From Bacteroidota bacterium (GTDB lineage: Bacteria; Bacteroidota; Bacteroidia; Bacteroidales; JAAYUG01): DNA of 6,406 bases. The stretch spans positions 1-6,406 of the forward strand of contig JAKAMP010000177.1 in NCBI GenBank assembly GCA_021812865.1, written 5' to 3'. The notes under the pieces are model-generated. The model did not search any database and was not told the DNA's origin. It was given only the letters and a program-made list of their open reading frames with translations. Both the position numbers and the translations under genes were made by a program. Numbering within the stretch: position 1 is the first letter of the stretch; each line of letters starts with the position of its first letter. Positions 1-5,269 of the stretch are shown here, in pieces.

Positions 1-2
1 CC

Positions 3-131
3 CCGCTCGCCGAAGACGCCGCCCAAGAAGCCTTCATGAAAGCCTCGAAATATATTAAGCGTTTTGACGCCAGCAAATCCTTCAAACCCTGGCTCGTATT
101 CCCCGATACCGCTACCAACAAAATCATCTGA
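3..131 (+). pseudogene. ECF-type RNA polymerase sigma factor, region 2 remnant (partial, disrupted)
   Basis: Frame 3 reads 42 codons from the window edge to a TGA at 129-131. The segment AEDAAQEAFMKASKYIKRFD followed by SFKPWL matches the conserved region 2 of extracytoplasmic-function sigma factors (typically 'DAEDxxQExFxKA...FDxxxxFxxWLyrIATN'), which binds core RNA polymerase and the -10 element. After Trp-Leu the reading becomes abnormal (VFPDTATNKII, then stop). Ignoring G96, C109-C110 and T129 would restore WLYSPIATNKIIDFL, much closer to the family pattern. No region 4 (the -35 binding helix-turn-helix) can be found in any forward frame downstream, whereas a whole ECF factor is usually 160-200 residues. 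The N-terminus lies outside the window. I read this as a decaying gene; sequencing or assembly error could explain the indels but not the missing region 4. A functional truncated protein is unlikely. Confidence 0.62.
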
Positions 132-163
132 TTTTCTCCTCCTCCTGAGCACTGCGTCCCTGT

Positions 164-216
164 GCAAGTACCTCATTGTCACCCATAATAAGGTGAAATC
201 ACACTTGCCTTTGCAC
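164..216. repeat. Nested inverted repeats in the gap before rfaE2
   Basis: An outer pair GCAAGT (164-169) / ACTTGC (203-208) encloses an inner pair TCACC (179-183) / GGTGA (192-196) with an 8-base loop. A competing partner for the left arm exists: GTGCAA (162-167) can pair with TTGCAC (211-216). The RNA could therefore form alternative hairpins. No clean U-run follows, so it does not look like an ordinary intrinsic terminator. The rest of the 132-251 gap shows no convincing coding potential; the forward frame that crosses it resembles no known protein. The arms are short and may be chance. Confidence 0.3.
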
Positions 217-228
217 CTCCTGATTGGG

Positions 229-259
229 TTTTCTTTGTCTCAAGAATTGTGTAAGTTTG
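229..259 (+). promoter_or_regulatory. Candidate Bacteroidota-type promoter for the rfaE2-radA cluster
   Basis: TAAGTTTG at 252-259 is a perfect match to the TAnnTTTG -7 box used by the primary sigma factor of Bacteroidota. A weaker -33 box, TTTT (229-232, consensus TTTG), lies 19 bases upstream. An exact TTTG at 234-237 is only 14 bases away, which is too close. Transcription would start a few bases after 259, that is downstream of the ATG at 261, which supports translation from the ATG at 282. This is a consensus match only. Confidence 0.45.
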
Positions 260-281
260 TATGCAACCAAACCTGCCGGAT

Positions 282-779
282 ATGCATTCAAAACTCGAAC
301 TGGTACAGAAGAAGATCATTCATCAGCGGGAGGACTTCGCCAAAACCTTGGCAATATGGCGGTTTCATGAGAAGAAAATAGTTTTTACCAACGGGTGCTT
401 TGATATCATTCACCGTGGACATATTGAATACCTGGCCAAGGCTGCTGCCCTGGGCAATTATCTCGTAGTGGGCCTCAACAGCGATGCTTCCGTGCAGAGG
501 CTTAAAGGAAAAACCCGTCCGGTAATGGACCAGGAGAGCCGCGCCCTGGTGCTGGCCTCCCTGCAGTTTGTGGAAAGGGTGATCATCTTCCCGGAAGATA
601 CGCCTTACGACCTGATTCATTTCATTAGGCCGAATGTGCTGGTAAAAGGAGGTGACTATAAACCCAGCGAAATAGTAGGGTACGACATCGTGAAACACAG
701 TGGCGGAAAAGTCCATTCCATTGAATTCGTGGAAGGCTACTCCACCACATCCATCATAGAAAAAATGAAGAAACAGTAA
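282..779 (+). CDS. rfaE2: D-glycero-beta-D-manno-heptose 1-phosphate adenylyltransferase
   Basis: This cytoplasmic nucleotidyltransferase transfers AMP from ATP to heptose 1-phosphate to make ADP-heptose, the precursor of lipopolysaccharide inner-core heptose. The product shows the signatures of the cytidylyltransferase-like fold. VFTNGCFDIIHRGH carries the HxGH nucleotide-binding motif (His44 and His47 counted from the 282 start). It is followed by GLNSDASVQRLKG, RPVMDQESRALVLASLQFV, VLVKGGDY and a C-terminal GYSTTSIIEKMK that corresponds to the family's 'STTxII' ATP-binding motif. At 165 residues it is a stand-alone adenylyltransferase, unlike the fused kinase-transferase HldE of E. coli. 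I prefer the ATG at 282: homologues as I recall them begin just there (M..KLE...), and the -7 box at 252-259 would place the transcript start after the alternative in-frame ATG at 261, which would add seven residues. The stop is 5 bases before radA, suggesting an operon and translational coupling. Confidence 0.93.
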   Translation: MHSKLELVQKKIIHQREDFAKTLAIWRFHEKKIVFTNGCFDIIHRGHIEYLAKAAALGNYLVVGLNSDASVQRLKGKTRPVMDQESRALVLASLQFVERVIIFPEDTPYDLIHFIRPNVLVKGGDYKPSEIVGYDIVKHSGGKVHSIEFVEGYSTTSIIEKMKKQ

Positions 780-784
780 ACCAG

Positions 785-2149
785 ATGGCCAAAACAAAAT
801 CTGTTTACGTTTGCCAGAACTGTGGTGTACAGTCTCCCAAGTGGCTCGGGAAATGTCCTTCCTGTAATGAATGGAACACTTTCGTGGAAGAGATCATCAC
901 CCGCCAAACCAGTGGGGCCGGCAAGGCCATCATTAAAAGCTCAAATCTTCCGCAGAAAATATCAGAGGTAAATATTGAACTGAACAACCGGCTGGCAACC
1001 GGTATACCTGAGTTTGACCGTATCCTTGGCGGAGGAATCGTCCCTGGTTCGGTAATCCTGCTGGGAGGCGAACCGGGTATAGGGAAATCCACCCTCGCCC
1101 TGCAGCTGGCCATGCATCTGGGCAACGAATCTGTTCTGTATGTATCGGGTGAAGAAAGCGCCGGTCAGATCAAACTCAGGGCCGAAAGACTCAGCACCAC
1201 CGGCAATGAGCCCTTTTACATTCTCTGTGAGACCAACCTGCAGAACATCCTTTCCAGCATGGAAGAAATGCAGCCGGGCTTTCTCATCGTGGATTCCATT
1301 CAGACCTTGTATACCGAGAATATTGAAAGCACACAGGGAAGCGTGGCCCAGATAAGGGAATGTGCCAATGCCTTGCTGCGCCAGGCCAAGAAAACAGGTG
1401 TTCCCGTGTTGCTCATCGGGCATATTAATAAGGAGGGCGCCATTGCCGGCCCTAAAGTCCTGGAACATATTGTCGATGTAGTCCTTCAGTTCGAAGGAGA
1501 ACACGCCAACCTGTACCGCATCCTCCGTTCACTTAAAAACCGTTTCGGGTCCACCGCCGAGATTGCGATATTTGAAATGCAGTCTAAAGGCTTGATCGAA
1601 GTGACAAATCCTTCCGACATCCTGCTCGATCACCACGATGAACCCGTTTCGGGAGTTGCCCGGGCAGCCATGATCGAAGGCATCAGGCCCCTGCTCATCG
1701 AAACGCAGGCGCTGGTGAGCACAGCCACATACGGAACACCGCAACGCTCAACCACCGGATTCGACGTAAGAAGACTGCATATGCTTCTTGCTGTACTGGA
1801 GAAAAAAGCAGGCTTTAGGCTGGCTGCCAAGGACGTATTTCTGAATATTGCAGGCGGACTAAAAGTCACCGATACTGCGACCGACCTGGCCGTAATCAGC
1901 GCTGTGCTTTCCTCAACCAACGACACTCCTGTGCCTTTCCTCGATTGCTTTGCAGGAGAGGTGGGACTGTCTGGAGAGATACGTTCTGTAAGCCGCATAG
2001 AACAACGCATCGCCGAAGCCGAAAGAATGGGATTCAAAAGAATTTTCATTTCCCGTTTCAACCGGTTCTCCGGCAGTACACGCAAAAGCGCGATCGAGGT
2101 AATTCAGGTCACAAAGGTGGAACACCTCTACAAGTATTTGTTTTCATAG
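785..2149 (+). CDS. radA: DNA repair protein RadA (Sms), branch-migration helicase
   Basis: RadA is a RecA-like ATPase that loads on D-loops and drives branch migration during homologous recombination and repair of stalled forks. The 454-residue product has the full family architecture. An N-terminal C4 zinc finger has Cys10, Cys13, Cys24 and Cys27. The RecA-like ATPase core has a Walker A motif GEPGIGKST at 95-103 and a Walker B strand FLIVD at 166-170. The RadA-specific KNRFGS motif is at 251-256. The C-terminal Lon-protease-like domain (roughly 285-454) contains FLNIAGGLKVTDTATDLAV, as in other RadA proteins, where this domain is structural rather than proteolytic. The length equals the usual 450-460 residues and nothing is missing. 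The ATG lies 5 bases after the rfaE2 stop with only a weak purine-rich region before it (GAAGAAAC), so coupling to rfaE2 translation is likely. A third gene follows 11 bases downstream. Confidence 0.97.
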   Translation: MAKTKSVYVCQNCGVQSPKWLGKCPSCNEWNTFVEEIITRQTSGAGKAIIKSSNLPQKISEVNIELNNRLATGIPEFDRILGGGIVPGSVILLGGEPGIGKSTLALQLAMHLGNESVLYVSGEESAGQIKLRAERLSTTGNEPFYILCETNLQNILSSMEEMQPGFLIVDSIQTLYTENIESTQGSVAQIRECANALLRQAKKTGVPVLLIGHINKEGAIAGPKVLEHIVDVVLQFEGEHANLYRILRSLKNRFGSTAEIAIFEMQSKGLIEVTNPSDILLDHHDEPVSGVARAAMIEGIRPLLIETQALVSTATYGTPQRSTTGFDVRRLHMLLAVLEKKAGFRLAAKDVFLNIAGGLKVTDTATDLAVISAVLSSTNDTPVPFLDCFAGEVGLSGEIRSVSRIEQRIAEAERMGFKRIFISRFNRFSGSTRKSAIEVIQVTKVEHLYKYLFS

Positions 2150-2160
2150 GGTAGAACATC

Positions 2161-2616
2161 ATGGATACCGATGATCTGATTGATATAAATGGGCTGCCTG
2201 CCGTTAAACCCTACGCGATCGAGTTGCCCGGTATCCCTTCAGGAGCTGTTTACCTTTTCCGCACAGACAGCGGGCTGGACTACGAAGTGCGCTTCGGCCG
2301 GCGACAGGACCATTACCTGGAGCATATCATTAATTTCGGCGTACTCAACGACGAATTTGAACATGAGTATGTAGTGACAAACCGGGGTGAAATATACCGG
2401 GTTATTGCCACGGTGGTAGAAATTATCAGGTTATATCATACCGAGCATCCACACAGCATTTCCTATGAATTCACTGGTGAGTTCAAACAGGGTGAAAAGG
2501 AAGCCTCCAGTATCCGGTCCCGTCTTTATCTCAGGGTTGCAGGCCGTGTATTGAGGCCAAACTGGAAAGCCAACCTGGTGGGCAATAAAGTAGTAGTATC
2601 AAGGATATCGAAATGA
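2161..2616 (+). CDS. Conserved-looking hypothetical protein, third gene of the rfaE2-radA cluster
   Basis: I do not recognise this 151-residue protein with certainty. It starts with ATG 11 bases after radA and ends in TGA. The product has no signal peptide, no membrane segment and no cysteines; it is rich in charged residues and alternating beta-strand-like stretches. The densest part runs from about residue 40 to 125: YEVRFGRR (41-48), INFGVLNDEFEHEYVVTNRGE (57-77), YRVIATVVEIIRLYHTEHP (79-97), YEFTGE (102-107) and SSIRSRLYLRVAGRVL (116-131). It ends with GNKVVVSR. The succession 'TNxGexxrVxATVvxii..y...HP...Y.F.G......R.RLY' recalls small uncharacterised Bacteroidota proteins such as the DUF6934 group, but I cannot confirm membership. 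The normal codon use and tight spacing say it is a real, co-transcribed gene; its role, and any link to RadA, are unknown. Confidence 0.85.
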   Translation: MDTDDLIDINGLPAVKPYAIELPGIPSGAVYLFRTDSGLDYEVRFGRRQDHYLEHIINFGVLNDEFEHEYVVTNRGEIYRVIATVVEIIRLYHTEHPHSISYEFTGEFKQGEKEASSIRSRLYLRVAGRVLRPNWKANLVGNKVVVSRISK

Positions 2617-2711
2617 ACCCGCACCCCATGAGTCATCCGGAATACGGTACAATAGGAAAGCCACGCTGAACCAGAAATAATATCAGCCATAGCATAATAG
2701 TTTGCCATATG

Positions 2712-2750
2712 AAAAAATAAGGGGGTCGATAGCCGTGCGGGCTGATCCCC
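2712..2750 (-). terminator. Intrinsic terminator of the PBP1A gene
   Basis: Read on the minus strand, a hairpin spans 2750-2721. The outer arms are GGGGATC and GACCCCC (7 pairs, one of them a G-U wobble when read as RNA). Inside them a 3-base bulge precedes a 4-pair AGCC/GGCT stem closing a 5-base loop. It is followed immediately by the T-rich tract TTATTTTTT (2720-2712). The hairpin begins 28 bases beyond the PBP1A stop codon, as expected. No comparable T-run follows it on the plus strand, so it should act mainly on minus-strand transcripts. The remainder of the convergent gap (2617-2711 and 2751-2778) shows no further feature I can support. Confidence 0.8.
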
Positions 2751-2778
2751 TGTATCCTGGTTAGAGGTTTCGGGAAGT

Positions 2779-5166
2779 TTATTCCAATACATCCTCCCCC
2801 GCAGGCACACTTTCTTCGGCATCAAAATCTGGGCAGTTCACATTGATCCTGCCATTGGAAGGCCTTTCAAAAGGATCCTGGGGAAAGTTCAGTGTCTTAT
2901 CGGCATATACCTTCTGCATGAACAGGGCCCAAATGGGCAAAGCCATGCTCGCTCCCTGTCCCTTTGACATATCATCGAAATGGACGGAACGGTCTTCTCC
3001 TCCTACCCATGCCCCCGCCACAAGTTGGGGTGTGATACCTACGAACCATCCGTCGGACTGGTTCTGTGTGGTTCCAGTTTTCGCGGCAATCTCATTCTTG
3101 AACTGGTACTTATAACGCAATCTCACCGCTGTGCCATAATTTGTCACGGCTCTCATCATATCGAGCATCATATAAGCCGTTTCCTCGCTGATCGCTTCGG
3201 TCATGTTGGTCCTGAATTCCGACAGCACATTCCCGTTCCGGTCCTCGATACGGGAAACGAAAATGGGCGCTTCATGGATTCCCTTGTTTGCATAGGTTCC
3301 ATAAGCGCTTACCATTTCATACAAGGAAATATCGGATGTTCCGTAACAGATGGAAGGTACAGGGTCAATATCGCTGGTTATGCCCATATTTCGCATAATT
3401 TCGATCACAGCCTCCGGGTTGTACCGCTGAATAAGCCAAGCGGCGACATTGTTCACCGAGTTGGCCAGCCCCCATTTGAGGGTAACCATTTTACCATCGA
3501 ACCTCGACTCATCTGAATTTTTGGGTGTCCATATCGAGTCTTTATAAGCCGGCTCTCCAGGTTTCCTGTTTTCATTGAGCACTTTCATGATAAATGAAAT
3601 GGGCCGGTTGGGGACCTTGTCGCAGGGGGTCATACCTTCCTGGATTGCCAGGGTATACAGGAAAGGCTTGATGGTTGAACCGACCTGCCTCTTGCCTACG
3701 ATCACATGGTCGTACTGGAAATACTTGAAGTTCGGTCCACCCACATATGCCTTGACAAAACCCGTTCTCGGATCAATAGCCACAAATCCCGACTGCAGGA
3801 AGAATTTATAATATTTCAGTGAATCCCATGGTGTCATTACCGTATCCACATCACCCTTCCAGCTGAATACTGTCATTTTAACCGGGGTATGAAAACTTTT
3901 CATGATGTCTTCCTGAGAAGCGCCGGCTGAACGCAATTGCCTGTACCGGTCTGAGCGGTGCATGGCAGCCTGCATAATGACCTGGATATCTTGTTCTTTC
4001 AGATCCTTTGAAAAGGGTGCTTTGCGGGAACCTTTCTTCTCCTTGAACAGTTCTGCCTGCAGAAACGACAATTGTTCCCTCACTGCTTCTTCGGCATACT
4101 GCTGCATGGTATAATTGATGGTGGTATGAATCCTGAGGCCATCCCTGTATAGATCGTAGGGCGAACCATCGGGTTTGAGATTCTTATTGCACCATCCGAA
4201 CAGAGGGTTGCTATCCCATTGCGTGGAGTCATCCTGGTAAGAAGCATAGTTCTGGTAATTCTTGCGCTGAGGTTCTGTGCGGTTCATCAGTGTTCCCAGG
4301 TATGCCCTGAAATAGGTTCCATAACCCTGAGTATGGTTCAGCACCGAAAAATCAAGCTTGATGGGAATCTTTATCAGTGAATCAAACTGGGCCTCCGTGA
4401 TATAGCCATGCTCTCTCATTTTTTCCAACACCCCGTCCCTCCTGAGTTTCGACCGCTCAGGGTTGCGTACGGGGCTGTACATGGTAGGTCCCTTCAGCAT
4501 TCCCACCAGGAGCGCTGCCTCCTCTATTTTAAGGGAGTCGGGGGTTTTATTGAAGAAAGTGAGCGCTGCCGATTTGATACCATACGCATCGTGCCCGAAA
4601 AATACGGTATTGAAGTACATCACGATGATCTCATCCTTGGTGTAGTTTCTTTCTAGTCGCACTGCCGTAACCCATTCCTTGAATTTTGCCTCGACCAGGT
4701 TGACCTTCTGAATGATTTTCCACCGATAAACCGATGTATCGCGTGGAAAAAGATTTTTAGCAAGCTGTTGGGTAATGGTGCTGCCACCTCCGCTTTCCTG
4801 CTGCCCCATCAGCACTGTTTTTACGAGCACTCTAAACAGACCAAAGGCATCGATGCCCGAGTGTTTCCTGAAGCGGTGGTCCTCCCGCGCGATCAGCGCA
4901 TTCACCAGGTATGGCGATAGCTCGTTGAAACCGGCATAACTGCGGTTCTCCACGTAAAACGATCCCAGCACCTTGTTGTCTTCAGTGATGACCTGCGAAG
5001 CCAGGTTATTCCTGGGGTTTTCAAGGTCGGCGAATGAAGGCATGAAGCCAAGTTTGCCGTGAATGATAAGGGTGAACAGAAGGATAACCGCAAAAATAGC
5101 AAAGACGTACAATCCGTAAATAACCAATAAATATTTGGCTTTCTTATCCTGCACTTTCGTCAACAT
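2779..5166 (-). CDS. mrcA: Penicillin-binding protein 1A, bifunctional glycosyltransferase/transpeptidase
   Basis: This class A penicillin-binding protein polymerises lipid II into glycan strands and cross-links the peptides, acting at the outer face of the inner membrane. The 795-residue product has a short cytoplasmic tail and one membrane anchor (about 12-35). The GT51 domain has AREDHRFRKHSGID with catalytic Glu95, GGSTITQQLAKN (127-138), KFKEWVTAVRLE with Glu164 as the probable second catalytic residue, and VGMLKGPTMYSP. A long linker (about 295-450) resembles the insertion in Bacteroidota homologues. The transpeptidase domain has nucleophile Ser497 in SxxK (STIK), SVN at 570-572 and KTGT at 696-699. 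It ends with an acidic tail. All catalytic motifs are intact. I chose the ATG at 5166 because the membrane anchor follows directly; the frame stays open upstream to 5622, but that part is antisense to topA and is not protein-like. The gene is divergent from topA, convergent with the radA cluster, and followed by a terminator. Confidence 0.96.
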   Translation of the reverse strand: MLTKVQDKKAKYLLVIYGLYVFAIFAVILLFTLIIHGKLGFMPSFADLENPRNNLASQVITEDNKVLGSFYVENRSYAGFNELSPYLVNALIAREDHRFRKHSGIDAFGLFRVLVKTVLMGQQESGGGSTITQQLAKNLFPRDTSVYRWKIIQKVNLVEAKFKEWVTAVRLERNYTKDEIIVMYFNTVFFGHDAYGIKSAALTFFNKTPDSLKIEEAALLVGMLKGPTMYSPVRNPERSKLRRDGVLEKMREHGYITEAQFDSLIKIPIKLDFSVLNHTQGYGTYFRAYLGTLMNRTEPQRKNYQNYASYQDDSTQWDSNPLFGWCNKNLKPDGSPYDLYRDGLRIHTTINYTMQQYAEEAVREQLSFLQAELFKEKKGSRKAPFSKDLKEQDIQVIMQAAMHRSDRYRQLRSAGASQEDIMKSFHTPVKMTVFSWKGDVDTVMTPWDSLKYYKFFLQSGFVAIDPRTGFVKAYVGGPNFKYFQYDHVIVGKRQVGSTIKPFLYTLAIQEGMTPCDKVPNRPISFIMKVLNENRKPGEPAYKDSIWTPKNSDESRFDGKMVTLKWGLANSVNNVAAWLIQRYNPEAVIEIMRNMGITSDIDPVPSICYGTSDISLYEMVSAYGTYANKGIHEAPIFVSRIEDRNGNVLSEFRTNMTEAISEETAYMMLDMMRAVTNYGTAVRLRYKYQFKNEIAAKTGTTQNQSDGWFVGITPQLVAGAWVGGEDRSVHFDDMSKGQGASMALPIWALFMQKVYADKTLNFPQDPFERPSNGRINVNCPDFDAEESVPAGEDVLE

Positions 5167-5196
5167 ATTTAATACTTTGGGGTAAAAATAGCAATT

Positions 5197-5209
5197 ATTT
5201 GAAACAAAT
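5197..5209. promoter_or_regulatory. Small dyad in the PBP1A/topA divergent region (possible operator)
   Basis: ATTTG-AAA-CAAAT is a perfect 5+5 inverted repeat with a 3-base centre, located between the two divergent starts and just upstream of the proposed topA -33 box. A second imperfect dyad, TTTGATC (5211-5217) / GGTCAAA (5224-5230), overlaps the promoter itself. Such symmetry could bind a dimeric regulator, but AT-rich intergenic DNA yields short palindromes by chance and no regulator gene is adjacent. Confidence 0.2.
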
Positions 5210-5210
5210 T

Positions 5211-5242
5211 TTTGATCTTCGCAGGTCAAATGTATTACTTTG
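5211..5242 (+). promoter_or_regulatory. Bacteroidota-type promoter for topA
   Basis: TTTG at 5211-5214 fits the -33 box. It is followed after 20 bases by TTACTTTG at 5235-5242, a 5-of-6 match to the defined positions of TAnnTTTG. The spacing is as expected for this promoter class. Transcription would begin near 5248, leaving a leader of about 20 bases before the topA ATG. For the opposite direction (PBP1A) I see only a poor candidate, TATTTTTA read on the minus strand at 5190-5183, without a well-placed -33 box. Confidence 0.55.
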
Positions 5243-5256
5243 CAAGGCAATACTGT

Positions 5257-5260
5257 AGGA
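5257..5260 (+). promoter_or_regulatory. Shine-Dalgarno-like site of topA
   Basis: AGGA at 5257-5260 lies 9 bases before the ATG at 5270, a workable spacing. It supports that start, as does the family's conserved N-terminus beginning two to three residues later. The other genes here have no equally clear site. Confidence 0.45.
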
Positions 5261-5269
5261 ATTTTCAAT

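Noticed and set aside
64..381. A forward frame opened by TTG running from the sigma remnant into rfaE2.
   Set aside because: It is a shifted frame over the sigma remnant and over rfaE2, with low-complexity, unlike-protein content between them. Only its short YSPI and DFL stretches are informative, as evidence for indels.
962..1504. A 180-codon minus-strand frame inside radA, and similar long antisense frames at 288-797, 1630-2085 and 5626-6126.
   Set aside because: They are shadows of strongly recognised plus-strand genes, have no independent motif or ribosome site, and cover conserved codons of the real genes.
1660..2149. The Lon-like C-terminal domain of RadA as a possible active protease.
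   Set aside because: This domain is a constant part of RadA and is known to lack Lon's proteolytic function; the segment here follows the usual RadA pattern.
2613..2669. An 18-codon frame (MNPHPMSHPEYGTIGKPR) whose ATG overlaps the stop of the 151-residue gene as ATGA.
   Set aside because: The overlap is of the coupling type, but the peptide is very short, has no recognisable features and lies in an otherwise non-coding convergent gap; chance is the simpler explanation.
5183..5208. A PBP1A promoter on the minus strand: TATTTTTA with TTTG upstream.
   Set aside because: The two boxes are only 14 bases apart instead of about 19-21, and the -7 box lacks its final G, so the assignment is too weak to list.
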